A DNA stretch of 16,881 nucleotides from Methyloglobulus sp. (GCA_013140405.1 JABFSV010000001.1:1-16881), one strand, 5' to 3'; positions 1-8,180 are shown, counted from the first letter of the stretch. Notes: generated by a model not told the origin, from the letters alone. Translations and numbers: made by a program.

Positions 1-68
1 ATAATCAGCAGGGGTTTTATATTACAGGCCAACAGGTATGGTGGTTCTATGTGAAATCGAGTGGGTAA
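1..68 (+). CDS. possible C-terminal end of an upstream gene (partial)
   Basis: One plus-strand frame is open from the window edge to a TAA at 66-68. It encodes about 21 residues that include GQQVWWFYVKSSG. The tryptophan- and tyrosine-rich composition looks protein-like, and a REP-like hairpin begins nine bases after the stop, which is the usual place for such elements (just after genes). A stretch this short could be open by chance. Nothing can be said about function. Confidence 0.3.
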   Translation, partial: NQQGFYITGQQVWWFYVKSSG

Positions 69-76
69 ATAACATT

Positions 77-143
77 AGGGCTTGTGGATTTTTCCGTTCG
101 TCCTGAGCTTGTCGAAGGATGATCGGAAAAATCCACAAGCCCT
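77..143. repeat. REP-like hairpin with perfect 20-bp arms
   Basis: Arms 77-96 (AGGGCTTGTGGATTTTTCCG) and 124-143 are exact reverse complements. They enclose the REP-like core TTCGTCCTGAGCTTGTCGAA at 97-116. The element sits directly after the possible stop at 68. On RNA it would form a very stable stem. It has no U-run, so it is more likely a REP/BIME-type element that stabilises or terminates transcripts than a classical terminator. Confidence 0.8.
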
Positions 144-170
144 CCAATTGAAGATTAAGTTCGATACAAC

Positions 171-288
171 GCAACATCCTTATGGCTATTAAACCATCAG
201 TCTTGTAAATAAAAATGTTTTAAAATCAATATATTGATTTTAAAACATTAAATGGATGTTGATAGAGCATGAGTAACCATAAAGTTGC
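171..288. repeat. imperfect 118-bp palindrome with a perfect 36-bp core
   Basis: The core at 214-249 is a perfect palindrome with no spacer. Its 18-base half is AATGTTTTAAAATCAATA, and the other half is the exact reverse complement. Imperfect symmetry continues outward: GCAAC at 171-175 faces GTTGC at 284-288, and TTATGG at 180-185 faces CCATAA at 277-282. It could be a miniature element, a cruciform-forming site or a binding site for a dimeric protein. Confidence 0.8.
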
Positions 289-297
289 CCACGGCTC

Positions 298-348
298 AAA
301 GTAAGCCCGTCCATCCTTTGGCAAGCTCAGGACGAACGGACGTACTTT
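298..348. repeat. REP-like element, reverse orientation
   Basis: The block GGCAAGCTCAGGACGAACGG at 320-339 is the reverse complement of the core seen at 97-116, with small changes. Imperfect outer arms AAAGTAAGCCCGTCC and GGACGTACTTT surround it. Confidence 0.65.
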
Positions 349-425
349 GTTGCCACCCTATGTTAGCAATCTTAAGCATTCTACCCACTATAAATCACAT
401 AGAGCTGTTATTGTTTTCTAACTAT

Positions 426-573
426 GATTCGAACTTTTAATGTTTGATCCGTTCGTACCCAGGCATAAATGCTGAGCTTGTCGAAGCACATAAGCCTTTC
501 GACAGGCTTTTATGCCCTTTGGGTACAAGGCGAACGTAAGTTAAAGCTTCGCAAGGTCGAATCTATAAATATA
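426..573. repeat. compound REP/MITE-like element, about 150 bp
   Basis: Two REP-like units face each other: GTTCGTACCCAGGCATAAA at 451-469 and its imperfect reverse complement ending GGGTACAAGGCGAAC near 535. Both contain CTTGTCGAA-type or TTCGACAGG-type cores. Outer arms GATTCGAAC at 426-434 and GGTCGAATC at 556-564 add a further layer. The build is the same as that of the element at 6302-6452, which shares the motif CGTTCGTACCC...GCATAAATG. The two are therefore probably copies of one mobile or mobilisable family. Confidence 0.7.
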
Positions 574-658
574 CGCAGATTGCATGGAATAGGGTGGAGT
601 GGAACACTGTCTTCGTGCAGACCCTAACTTTGTACTACTCCAACCAATCGTTCAATCA

Positions 659-880
659 CTACGGAAAACGAGCGCCTCTTTCGTGAGCCAAGCGAAAGTT
701 TAGAGGAACGTAAGACATCCGTAAGCCAACGAATGATAATTCTGGCGTGCCGCCAGCATCCAATTTTTGGTGGTCGAAAAAATAAACAAGGGCTTTAAAT
801 GTGCCGATAGGAACAAAACTTTCGACGGCCACCATGATTATTGCAAACAGCGGTGGTAGTGACATAAGAAATATTAACAT
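659..880 (-). CDS. small hydrophobic protein with repeat-like C-terminal tail
   Basis: The predicted product is 73 aa and not recognised. The ATG at 880 is preceded by GGAG eight bases upstream. The only alternative upstream start, at 943, is TTG without a clear ribosome site, so 880 is preferred. Residues 1-20 form a hydrophobic segment (MLIFLMSLPPLFAIIMVAV), either a membrane span or an uncleaved signal. The last 25 residues or so (from about ELSFVGLRM to the end) are encoded by DNA that contains small inverted repeats (for example TTTCG at 679-683 with CGAAA at 693-697). They resemble translated intergenic repeat sequence. The original gene may be only the N-terminal hydrophobic peptide, with the repeat having extended its frame. 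It lies beyond the terminator of the sulfate operon, so it is probably a separate unit. Confidence 0.4.
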   Translation of the reverse strand: MLIFLMSLPPLFAIIMVAVESFVPIGTFKALVYFFDHQKLDAGGTPELSFVGLRMSYVPLNFRLAHERGARFP

Positions 881-1198
881 CCTGCTATCTCCTGTTGTTA
901 AGTATTCATTTTGATAAACCCCATTTGTTGAAGGCAATTCCAACGGTATTTTCTAGGCGTACTTGCTAAATCGCTTACCAGAAAAAATAGGTACAAAATT
1001 GACAACAATTTATGTGGTTCAGGTGTTTAAAAAAACTAACCGACCGTTTTTAAAGGTGGTTTGTTAGAGATTATCCTAATATACCTTTTCTGATCAGTTA
1101 AACGGTATGATTAGATTTATATATCTATGAAAGTGATTTATGACTTGGTTGTTAACTTTCTGTTACACGCTGTGCTAAACGTGTCAGGCTTATGAGTG
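881..1198. other. intergenic region between small ORF and cysB
   Basis: This region of 318 bases is AT-rich and has no convincing gene. It contains the probable cysB-operon terminator at 1029-1061 and must hold the promoter of the small ORF starting at 880. I could not assign -35 and -10 boxes with confidence. Confidence 0.6.
1029..1061 (-). terminator. probable Rho-independent terminator of the cys operon
   Basis: Read on the minus strand, AACCACC (1061-1055) pairs with GGTCGGTT (1045-1038). This gives seven base pairs with one bulged C and a nine-base loop. AG and a run of seven T (1035-1029) follow. It lies about 140 bases after the cysB stop, in the right orientation to end the sulfate operon transcript. 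Confidence 0.55.
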
Positions 1199-2134
1199 CT
1201 ACGCAGACAAACTCACTTTTGCTAAAGGGACTTTCTTTGCATCATGTAGGAATTCCCGTAACTGTAGTTGTTCGATAAAATAGCGCGAGTAGCTTGGCAA
1301 GTAACTTTGTTTCAAATAGGCAAATTTGGTGGTCGATGGCGGAATGAGATGCGCCAAATCCAGTGCGACAAGATCTGAATCCATATTCGGCTCATAAGAT
1401 GTTCCCGCTATGATTCCAACGCCAAATCCTAGGCGGACATAAGTCTTGATCACATCAGAATCGGCTGCTGCTAGGGTAATATCCAAGTGGATGCCCTTAT
1501 TGTCGAAAGCCTTTTCTATATTACCGCGCCCCGTAAAACCCCGGCTGTACGTCAATATGGGATAAGTTCCCAATCGTTCAAGGGTAATGTCTTCGTCTAT
1601 TAACGGATGGCCTTTAGGGACAACAACAATATGTTGCCATTGGTAACAAGGTTTAATCACCAGTTTTTCGTCTTCATCCATTTTTTCGGTGCAGATGGCG
1701 ATATCGGCCTTATGCTGGTGCAACAAATTAATCAAATTACCGGGCGATGATTGCTCGATATAGATTTTGATGCCAGGGTATTTTTCCCTGAACTTGCTGA
1801 TCGGTTTAGGCAAAAAATATTTTGCTTGCGTATGCGTGGTTGCGATATGCAGCGTTCCGTTGCGGTTATCGAGAAAATCATCGGCCAAAGCGCGAATATT
1901 GCGCTTGGCCTGGTTGACGGATGTCACTTCTTTCAGTATGCGTTCGCCTAAAGGTGTAGGGCCTAATAATCTTTTCCCATGCCGCTCAAATAGCGGTGTG
2001 CCTATTTCATCCTCAAGCATCAGCAATTGCCGACTCACAGCGGATTGCACGATGTTCATCTTTTCCGCTACTTTGGTTAGGTTGTAGCCCGTTTCCTGTA
2101 GCAGATGCAAAATTTCGAGTTGGTTTAAGTTCAT
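1199..2134 (-). CDS. cysB: LysR-family transcriptional regulator CysB
   Basis: Transcription factor controlling sulfate uptake and cysteine biosynthesis. In enterobacteria CysB binds N-acetylserine as inducer and sulfate or thiosulfate as antagonist. The product is 311 aa, slightly shorter than the enterobacterial protein (about 324). A winged helix-turn-helix covers residues 1-62. The effector domain from about 93 has TTHTQ at 99-103, Thr149, and GFTGR with Thr201. These match the sulfate-contacting Thr100, Thr102, Gln103, Thr149 and Thr202 known for CysB. The motif AADSDVIKTYVRLGFGVG is also typical of CysB/Cbl. The ATG at 2134 follows the cysA stop by eight bases, so the regulator is co-transcribed with the transporter it probably controls. 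A Cbl-like paralogue (organosulfur control) is the main alternative, but the linkage to cysTWA favours CysB. Confidence 0.93.
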   Translation of the reverse strand: MNLNQLEILHLLQETGYNLTKVAEKMNIVQSAVSRQLLMLEDEIGTPLFERHGKRLLGPTPLGERILKEVTSVNQAKRNIRALADDFLDNRNGTLHIATTHTQAKYFLPKPISKFREKYPGIKIYIEQSSPGNLINLLHQHKADIAICTEKMDEDEKLVIKPCYQWQHIVVVPKGHPLIDEDITLERLGTYPILTYSRGFTGRGNIEKAFDNKGIHLDITLAAADSDVIKTYVRLGFGVGIIAGTSYEPNMDSDLVALDLAHLIPPSTTKFAYLKQSYLPSYSRYFIEQLQLREFLHDAKKVPLAKVSLSA

Positions 2135-2142
2135 TTTAGCCG

Positions 2143-3231
2143 TCAGACATAAAAATCAGTTGCTGCTTCTGGAACTTGAGGTTTTGCTAGGTTGAACCAA
2201 TGGGCATGCTTAATAAATAGCGACACCTTATCTCCCTTATCCAAGCCCAATTGTTTGAACTGGTCGCTGGGCATTTCGGCATAAATTGTCTTAGCCGAAC
2301 CGTTTAAGCCCTCATTGCTTAATTCCAGGCGGATCGTCGCACCTAAATGTTGCCAATCTTTAAGGATTATCGGGGATGCTGAACCATCACTCAGTTTTTC
2401 AACGCCAATATGGTGAGGCCGTACATGAGCGGTAATGCCCTCCGCATCATCAAGAACAATTCCGGCACTCTTGAGCCAGGCGCTATCGCCTTTTTGCAAA
2501 TCAAATACATTGGTCTGGCCGATAAAGTGGGAAACAAAGTCATTACTGGGAGAATCATAGATTTCACTAGGTGTGCCTTTTTGCTCAATCTTGCCTTTAT
2601 TAAGCACGACGATCTGACTAGCCACCTCCATGGCTTCTTCCTGGTCATGGGTCACAAAGATCGTGGTGACATCCAACTCATGATGCAGATGCCGCAACCA
2701 AAGGCGCAAGTCTTTGCGGACGCTGGCATCAAGCGCACCGAACGGTTCGTCCAACAATAATACCGACGGCTCTACAGCCAACGCCCGCGCCAAGGCAATA
2801 CGTTGGCGCTGACCGCCTGAGAGTTGGTCAGGAAAGCGGTCATGTAACCAATCCAATTGCACCAAGCTCAACAAATCATGTACCCGTTTTCGGATAACAG
2901 CTTCACTTGGGCGATCTTTGCTTGGCTTGACCCTTAGGCCAAAAGCAATGTTGTCAAACACGGTCATGTGCCGGAACAGCGCATAATGTTGGAATACAAA
3001 CCCGATGTGGCGGTTCTTGACCGATTTGTCGGTGACTTTATCCCCGCGCAAGAACACATCACCTTGGTCGGCTTGTTCAAGCCCGGCAATGATACGCAAC
3101 AACGTGGTTTTGCCACAACCGGAAGGCCCTAATAAAGCGACCAAATCGCCATCTGGAATTTCAAGATTGATGTTGTTCAGCGCGGAAAATGCACCAAACC
3201 GCTTGCTAATGTTACTTAAGGTTATGCTCAT
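2143..3231 (-). CDS. cysA: sulfate/thiosulfate ABC transporter ATP-binding protein CysA
   Basis: Cytoplasmic ATPase powering sulfate/thiosulfate import through CysT and CysW. At 362 aa it has the normal length. The nucleotide-binding domain shows Walker A GPSGCGKT at 35-42, Q-loop Gln81, the signature LSGGQ at 137-141, Walker B LLLDE at 158-162 and the switch histidine His195 in THDQEEAM. The C-terminal third (about 240-350) is a TOBE-like regulatory domain as in other CysA/MalK-type ATPases. All catalytic residues are present. It starts 89 bases after the cysW stop, the widest gap among the three transporter subunits. The gap contains a small palindrome (3306-3319). The ribosome site before ATG 3231 is weak (AGAGA). 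cysB follows eight bases downstream. Confidence 0.97.
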   Translation of the reverse strand: MSITLSNISKRFGAFSALNNINLEIPDGDLVALLGPSGCGKTTLLRIIAGLEQADQGDVFLRGDKVTDKSVKNRHIGFVFQHYALFRHMTVFDNIAFGLRVKPSKDRPSEAVIRKRVHDLLSLVQLDWLHDRFPDQLSGGQRQRIALARALAVEPSVLLLDEPFGALDASVRKDLRLWLRHLHHELDVTTIFVTHDQEEAMEVASQIVVLNKGKIEQKGTPSEIYDSPSNDFVSHFIGQTNVFDLQKGDSAWLKSAGIVLDDAEGITAHVRPHHIGVEKLSDGSASPIILKDWQHLGATIRLELSNEGLNGSAKTIYAEMPSDQFKQLGLDKGDKVSLFIKHAHWFNLAKPQVPEAATDFYV

Positions 3232-3305
3232 ATCTATTTTCTCTATAAATGTTGACTGTAAAGGCTATTCAGCGGCTTTCCTGGGCAGATATTTATATGC
3301 ATTCA

Positions 3306-3319
3306 CCACATCCATGTGG
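3306..3319. repeat. small palindrome just after the cysW stop
   Basis: CCACAT CC ATGTGG is a six-base-pair inverted repeat with a two-base centre, immediately after the cysW stop codon at 3321-3323 (minus-strand reading). It may be a weak intra-operon hairpin that adjusts the amount of cysA message. A two-base loop is too tight for a full RNA stem, so a protein-binding site or chance are also possible. Confidence 0.35.
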
Positions 3320-3320
3320 C

Positions 3321-4184
3321 TTAGGCCTTTAAATCCTGTTTTTGCTTCCATTCCAGGAAGGTCTTAACAACCAGTGTGACCACTGCCAATCCTGCCAATA
3401 AGGATGCGCTGGCGAAAGCGCCCACGAAATCGTATTCGTTGTAGCTCACTTCAATATGGAGTGGCAGCGTGTTGGTAAGCCCCCTGATATGTCCAGATAC
3501 GACGGAAACTGCGCCAAATTCGCCCATTGCTCGGGCATTACACAGCAACACACCGTACAACAACCCCCACTTGATATTGGGTAAGGTGATCTTGAAAAAA
3601 GTTTGCCAGCCACTTGCACCTAACGATAAGGCCGCTTCTTCCTCTTCATGGCCGATTTCCTGCATCAGTGGAATCAACTCACGGGCAACGAAAGGGAAAG
3701 TCACAAACAAAGTCGCCAAGACAATCCCTGGTACAGCGAAAATAATCTTGATGTCATGGTCTGAAAACCAAGATCCAAACCAACCTTGTGCGCCAAAGAT
3801 CAATACATAAATAAGCCCCGCAATCACAGGCGACACTGAAAATGGCAGGTCAATCAGCGTAATCAACAGGCTTTTGCCACGAAACTCAAACCGGGCAATT
3901 GCCCAAGCGGCGGAAACACCAAATACAGTGGTCAACGGTACGGTAATGGCGGCAGTTAACAGCGTCAGCTTGATGGCAGCCACGGTGTCAGGATGCGTCA
4001 GACTAGAAGCGTAGGCCGTCCAACCCTTGGCAAAAGCCTCAATTAGCACTGTTGCTAACGGCAAAATCAAAAAAACGCCAATGATCGCTAAAGTGAGCAC
4101 AACCAGGGCATAGCGCACCCAGTCAGCATCGCCTATGGTCAGCGATTTTGTACGTGATGGCATAACAGGGGAAATTGTATTCAT
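3321..4184 (-). CDS. cysW: sulfate ABC transporter permease CysW
   Basis: Inner-membrane permease subunit, 287 aa, that pairs with CysT to form the sulfate channel. Several hydrophobic spans are visible, the first at about 24-50. The BPD-transporter EAA loop that contacts CysA is present: E183-A-A with G189 and LP at 201-202 (ITLPNIKW). The N-terminal 20 residues or so are polar and cytoplasmic. ATG 4184 is preceded by GAGGA, which overlaps the cysT stop codon. The 11-base gap and shared sequence suggest translational coupling. Order and similarity to the CysT neighbour separate CysW from CysT; both belong to the same permease family. Confidence 0.95.
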   Translation of the reverse strand: MNTISPVMPSRTKSLTIGDADWVRYALVVLTLAIIGVFLILPLATVLIEAFAKGWTAYASSLTHPDTVAAIKLTLLTAAITVPLTTVFGVSAAWAIARFEFRGKSLLITLIDLPFSVSPVIAGLIYVLIFGAQGWFGSWFSDHDIKIIFAVPGIVLATLFVTFPFVARELIPLMQEIGHEEEEAALSLGASGWQTFFKITLPNIKWGLLYGVLLCNARAMGEFGAVSVVSGHIRGLTNTLPLHIEVSYNEYDFVGAFASASLLAGLAVVTLVVKTFLEWKQKQDLKA

Positions 4185-4195
4185 TTGCGTGATCC

Positions 4196-5023
4196 TCAGA
4201 GCTGTCCACTACGGCGGCGTACCCACCATTGCAGCCCGTTAACTGATAGCAGCAACAGGAATGATAGTAGCAGCATGGTCAAGCCAATGGCGGTGGCACC
4301 GGCATAATCGTATTGCTCCAGTTTGGTGATAATCAACAGCGGCACGATTTCCGAAACATAAGGCATATTGCCAGCAATAAAAATCACTGAACCGTACTCG
4401 CCGACCCCACGAGCAAAAGCCAGAGCAAAGCCTGTGATTGCAGCAGGGAGGATATTGGGCAAGATGACTTTGATAAAGGTTTGTAGCCGAGTTGCACCCA
4501 GGCTGGCAGCGGCTTCTTCCATTGCCTTATCAAATTCCTGTAACACCGGTTCGATGGTACGCACAACAAAAGGCAAGCCGATAAAGATTAAGGCAAAGAC
4601 AATCCCTAACGGCTTGTAGGCGATTTGAATGCCAAATGCTTCCATCACCAATTTGCCGATCCAGCCTTTAGGTTCGTAAATTGCCGCCAACACAATACCT
4701 GCCACAGCGGTCGGCAAGGCGAAGGGGAGGTCGATTAGCGCATCAAAAACCTTTTTGCCAGGAAAGGGATAACGCACCAGCGTCCAGGCAATGATAAAAC
4801 CGAATATTCCGGAAAACGCCGCAGCAATCAATGCTGATCCAAAGCTGACGCGAAATGAAGCCAATACACGGGGGTTGGTCAGAATTGCCCAGTACTCGTC
4901 GAGACTTAGCTGAAAAGTCTTCAGCAGCATCGCGCTGAGTGGTATTAAGACTATCAACGCCAGATAGAATAGCGTAAAGCCGATAGCCGGGCGAAATCCC
5001 GGCATAATGTTACTTTGTGACAT
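4196..5023 (-). CDS. cysT: sulfate ABC transporter permease CysT (CysU)
   Basis: Inner-membrane permease, 275 aa, the usual size. About six hydrophobic spans can be seen (first at about 14-34, last near 240-262). The EAA loop lies at E170-A-A, G176 and LP at 188-189 (VILPNILP), the docking site for the ATPase. The motif [11 protein letters not shown] is typical of sulfate and molybdate permeases. ATG 5023 has an AAAGG ribosome site eight bases upstream. sbp lies upstream with an 80-base gap that shows no strong terminator, so sbp and cysT are probably one transcript. Confidence 0.95.
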   Translation of the reverse strand: MSQSNIMPGFRPAIGFTLFYLALIVLIPLSAMLLKTFQLSLDEYWAILTNPRVLASFRVSFGSALIAAAFSGIFGFIIAWTLVRYPFPGKKVFDALIDLPFALPTAVAGIVLAAIYEPKGWIGKLVMEAFGIQIAYKPLGIVFALIFIGLPFVVRTIEPVLQEFDKAMEEAAASLGATRLQTFIKVILPNILPAAITGFALAFARGVGEYGSVIFIAGNMPYVSEIVPLLIITKLEQYDYAGATAIGLTMLLLSFLLLLSVNGLQWWVRRRSGQL

Positions 5024-5103
5024 GTCAGTAACCTTTGGTTTAAATGGAAGGCAATAAAAACAGTGGTGTTATATTTCTCATCTGATCTTAGTCGTTTTTT
5101 TGG

Positions 5104-6117
5104 CTAAGGCGCGTAAATCTGGTCGAACGTGCCGCCATCATCGAAATGCTCTTTTTGCGCTTTTGCCCAGCCGCCGAATTTGTCAGCGACAGTAAACAGT
5201 TCCAGTTTCGGAAAGCGTTTTAAATCGGCTGGATCAGCTTGCTCAGGTTGCGATGGACGGTAATAGTGCTTCGCCGCGATTTTTTGTCCGACTGGCGAAT
5301 ACAGGTATTGCAAATAAGCCTCTGCCAAATCCTGCGTACCGTTCTTTTTGACGACCTTATCAACCACAGCCACTGGCGTTTCTGCCAAGATGCTGGATGG
5401 CGGCACGACAATCTCAAACTGGTCTTTGCCGTTTTCATTATCGTTAATTGCCAGGAACGCTTCATTTTCCCAGGCGATCAACACATCGCCTTGTCCACGC
5501 TGGATGAAAGTCGTTGTTGATCCTCGAGCACCAGAGTCGAGTACAGGCACATTTTTGTACAATTTCTTCACGAAATCCTTGGCGACATCTTTACTGCCTA
5601 GCGCTTTTTCTGCATAAGCCCAGGCAGCCAAATAGTTATAACGCGCACCACCTGAGGTCTTGGGGTTAGGAGTAATGACGGAAACACCTTCTTTCACCAA
5701 ATCACCCCAATCTTTAATGCCTTTAGGGTTGCCTTTGCGAACTAGAAAAACAATCGTAGAGGTATAAGGCAAGCTGTTGTTCGGTAGACGACTTTGCCAA
5801 TCCTTGGGTAGCAAGCGGGCTTTTTCAGCGATTTGGTCGATGTCGTAAGACAGCGCCAAGGTCACGACATCGGCTTCCAAACCATCGATCACCGCCCGTG
5901 TCTGCTTGCCACCGCCGCCGTGGGATTGTTGGACATCTACGTCTTCCCCAGTTTTGTCTTTCCAGTATTTGATAAATTCTTTGTTGAAGTCCTGGTAGAG
6001 TTCGCGGGTAGGGTCATAAGACACGTTCAAGATAGTTCTTTCTGCCAAGGCTGTACCGCTTAGTAGTAAGGCGGCAATAAAGAAAAACAACGGCTTGTTG
6101 GTATTTGAGAGTTTCAT
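5104..6117 (-). CDS. sbp: periplasmic sulfate-binding protein Sbp
   Basis: Periplasmic solute-binding protein that delivers sulfate to CysTWA. At 337 aa it is close to enterobacterial Sbp in length. A signal peptide ends at about ALA (residues 23-25). Family motifs in order are [12 protein letters not shown] at 30-41, [34 protein letters not shown] and [20 protein letters not shown]. The NPK-[ST]-SG-x-AR block is the known prokaryotic sulfate-binding signature. [12 protein letters not shown] and [13 protein letters not shown] line the ligand cleft in relatives. ATG 6117 has GGAG five bases upstream. The alternative CysP (thiosulfate-binding) is less likely, because the overall sequence is much closer to Sbp. 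It heads the cysTWAB run. A promoter is expected in 6118-6290, but I could not place it. Confidence 0.96.
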   Translation of the reverse strand: MKLSNTNKPLFFFIAALLLSGTALAERTILNVSYDPTRELYQDFNKEFIKYWKDKTGEDVDVQQSHGGGGKQTRAVIDGLEADVVTLALSYDIDQIAEKARLLPKDWQSRLPNNSLPYTSTIVFLVRKGNPKGIKDWGDLVKEGVSVITPNPKTSGGARYNYLAAWAYAEKALGSKDVAKDFVKKLYKNVPVLDSGARGSTTTFIQRGQGDVLIAWENEAFLAINDNENGKDQFEIVVPPSSILAETPVAVVDKVVKKNGTQDLAEAYLQYLYSPVGQKIAAKHYYRPSQPEQADPADLKRFPKLELFTVADKFGGWAKAQKEHFDDGGTFDQIYAP

Positions 6118-6527
6118 GGTTACTCCATGTTAATAGTTGGTTAAAAGCTCGTAGTGAGCTAAAAAATACTTTATTGATGCATTTTTCAGATTTAGAGTTA
6201 TGGTAAAGCACTCTTTTAATAATATAAAATGATATGTTTAGATTTACTTAGCTTAAAATAAGATATAAAAATCAAACAACCCTTGAGAGCAATAAAATTT
6301 TGGAAACTCTGAACAAGTCCTTCGACGACTAAAGGAAGTGCCAGTGGTGCAAGCTCAGGACGAACGGTAAGTTGTTGATTCCGTTCGTACCCAAAGGGCA
6401 TAAATGGTGGGCTTGTCAAACTATGAATGGAATCAACTTGTTCAGAGTTTCCTTTTGTTTTACTCGATTTGCCCAATCAACTCAGTTACTGACGAAAACA
6501 AGACGGATTCGACAAGACCTGCATACG
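6118..6527. other. intergenic region between porin gene and sbp
   Basis: This stretch of 410 bases has no convincing gene. The half next to sbp (6118-6290) is AT-rich and is the probable sbp promoter/leader. It has a five-base-pair stem AGCTC/GAGCT at 6146-6160 followed by TTTT on the minus strand. The other half is the compound palindromic element 6302-6452. Confidence 0.6.
6302..6452. repeat. compound REP/MITE-like element with perfect 17-bp terminal inverted repeats
   Basis: GGAAACTCTGAACAAGT at 6302-6318 is exactly repeated in inverse at 6436-6452. Inside are a second inverted pair (GTTGATTCC 6374-6382 and GGAATCAAC 6429-6437) and two head-to-head REP-like units: GCAAGCTCAGGACGAACGG at 6349-6367 and CCGTTCGTACCCAAAGGGC at 6381-6399. 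Size and content match the element at 426-573. It separates the porin gene from sbp, and because it lies after the porin stop it may end or stabilise that transcript. Confidence 0.75.
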
Positions 6528-8042
6528 TTATTTTTTGTAGCTTGGCTTACCGTCACCAAATGCATTCAGCGACACTTCAAAGAAGAAGAAATTGCTAGCT
6601 CGGTCGGTAAAAGGGCCATCAACTGGATCATTGAAAGACCGAGTAAAACTGCCCGGCTCAAAGCGAGCATAGCTTAAGCTCCAGTCCACATAAGGGTTGA
6701 GTTTGTGGCGCATTCTGATGTCGAATTCATGACCCAGAAAACTACCACTTTTACCGGATTTATCCTTCAAATTAGCCCGGTTCCAGCCATCGGTTTCGCT
6801 TTGTAGCAAAAAGGCGTTGTAACCGGCATCAACACGTACATCTTTGTAGGGGGTAAACTCAATCCGCGCCTTGGGGGTAATGATGTTATCCCAGGAAAAA
6901 TAATCGTTGCGCGACCACGGTTGGTTGAAACCATAAAATGAATCGAAACGCTGATTAGCACTGTCACTGGAATTTTTATCGCCGGTGCCGTAGCCATAAT
7001 ACAGACTGGCTCTAGGTTTCCAGGAGAGATCAAAGGTGTAGCCGAGTTCCAGGGAGTACGCCAAAGCATCATGTTGTTGCATAACTTGGAGTCCGGTTTT
7101 TTTGTCGATCACGCCACTACGACCAAATTGCTTATTGATGTCGGCATCGAAATCAAAGCCACTTTCTCCGATCAAGCCATAAACGCGAAGACCAGGAGCA
7201 TAAATGTCCAAATCGGGTTTACGGTTAGCCGACACCGGATTGGTGGGGTCGCCATTTTGCTTGCGACCAATGAAATAAGGCTGGATTGTGATGTAATCCG
7301 ACCATTGCTTCAGGCTTAGGACACCACCATAAATCCAGGTATCTTCATCGGGACGGTCAAAATCGTACTTGAGGCGTTCGATTGGCTGAAAAGCAAAAGT
7401 ATCCAAATCCCAATCATTTTGCTTTTTACCAAAACGGACGCGAAAACCTTCGAAATTATTGGTAGTGTTACGGAACTGATTATTACCGATCAAACGCCGA
7501 TCCAGCAATTCCAAGTGCTGACGGCCTGCACGGATGCTTAATGGGCGGTTATGCCCCAGTAAATCCTTGAAGTACAATTCGGCATAGCCTTGGATCAGCT
7601 CAAACTCATTGACATCTGAGACATTCCTTTCATATAGCCCGTTGTAGCTTCTCGAATCTTGGAATTCGACAGCAAAGCGCAATGGGTCCAGGATGTCATG
7701 GACACCAAGATAAGCCCGTGTCCTCAATAGCCATAGATTGTCAGGGTCAGGCCGAAAATCAGTGCTACTATTGTTGCCCGTAGGTGTAGGCCGATAATCA
7801 TTTTCCCGGTATTCGTAACGTGTGCGGTGTTCCAGCCCCACATCCAACCATTCCACATCCCGGAATTGCTCGAACTGGGTTTTGCTCAAATTCCGTACAT
7901 AAGAGGGTGGATCGGTTTCCGGTTCGACACGGTAACCCAAGGTCTTACGGTAATAGTCTTCGGCATTTGCCAAGCCCGGCCATGACAACAGCAGACTTAT
8001 GGTGCTTGCTGTAGACAATAATTTAGTTAAATAATGACTCAT
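6528..8042 (-). CDS. outer-membrane porin, alginate-export family
   Basis: Predicted outer-membrane beta-barrel of 504 aa. The start chosen is ATG 8042, which has AAGGAT six bases upstream. A frame extension to 8087 would need a TTG and is rejected. A signal peptide ends near LANA (residue 27). The mature protein shows alternating hydrophobic/aromatic strands. It contains family-typical stretches such as LEHRTRYEYRENDYRP, LLRTRAYLGV, IRAGRQHLELLDRRLIG and YGYGTGDKNSSD, which I associate with the Alginate_exp (AlgE-like) porin family. Many members of that family have nothing to do with alginate. No alginate genes are nearby; the neighbours are DUF2292 and the sulfate transporter. A role in outer-membrane passage of sulfate or organosulfur compounds is an inference from context. 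Confidence 0.85.
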   Translation of the reverse strand: MSHYLTKLLSTASTISLLLSWPGLANAEDYYRKTLGYRVEPETDPPSYVRNLSKTQFEQFRDVEWLDVGLEHRTRYEYRENDYRPTPTGNNSSTDFRPDPDNLWLLRTRAYLGVHDILDPLRFAVEFQDSRSYNGLYERNVSDVNEFELIQGYAELYFKDLLGHNRPLSIRAGRQHLELLDRRLIGNNQFRNTTNNFEGFRVRFGKKQNDWDLDTFAFQPIERLKYDFDRPDEDTWIYGGVLSLKQWSDYITIQPYFIGRKQNGDPTNPVSANRKPDLDIYAPGLRVYGLIGESGFDFDADINKQFGRSGVIDKKTGLQVMQQHDALAYSLELGYTFDLSWKPRASLYYGYGTGDKNSSDSANQRFDSFYGFNQPWSRNDYFSWDNIITPKARIEFTPYKDVRVDAGYNAFLLQSETDGWNRANLKDKSGKSGSFLGHEFDIRMRHKLNPYVDWSLSYARFEPGSFTRSFNDPVDGPFTDRASNFFFFEVSLNAFGDGKPSYKK

Positions 8043-8180
8043 TTTATATCCTTGTTTAATGCTCTTATAGTGGGCTGTTTTTAACAAAAGCCAATCGATC
8101 TAAGTCAAGGTAACATCCGGTGATCCGGTCAGTTATCAGGTACAGATTTAGTTGTTATTCACCGTTGATACGGTAGAAAG
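8043..8180. promoter_or_regulatory. leader between DUF2292 gene and porin gene, with hairpin
   Basis: On the minus strand a stem of TAAC...GTTA with inner CCGG/CCGG lies at about 8111-8135 (centre CCGGATCACCGG). It has no U-run. Nearer the porin gene, TTGACT followed 17 bases later by GTTAAA is a possible but weak promoter. The region therefore leaves open whether the porin is co-transcribed with the DUF2292 gene. Confidence 0.35.

Larger units (their letters stand above)
69..658. other. non-coding region filled with palindromic elements
   Basis: This stretch of about 590 bases has no convincing gene. It holds four consecutive inverted-repeat structures: 77-143, 171-288, 298-348 and 426-573. 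Three of them carry the REP-like core TTCGTCCTGAGCTTGTCGAA or a variant, in either orientation. The second is AT-rich and has no REP core. Each is listed separately. Confidence 0.75.

Noticed and set aside
69..600. Repeats as a possible CRISPR array
   Set aside because: The repeats are few, unevenly spaced, in both orientations and self-complementary over long arms; there are no uniform spacers and no cas genes.
6014..6211. Minus-strand frame overlapping the sbp signal peptide region
   Set aside because: It overlaps the well-supported sbp start in another frame and has no protein-like features.
6216..6476. Minus-strand frame across the palindromic element
   Set aside because: Most of it translates the compound repeat; no protein family or start signal supports it.
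6528..8042. Specific assignment as the alginate exporter AlgE
   Set aside because: Only family-level resemblance is visible and no alginate biosynthesis genes are present; the sulfur context points elsewhere.
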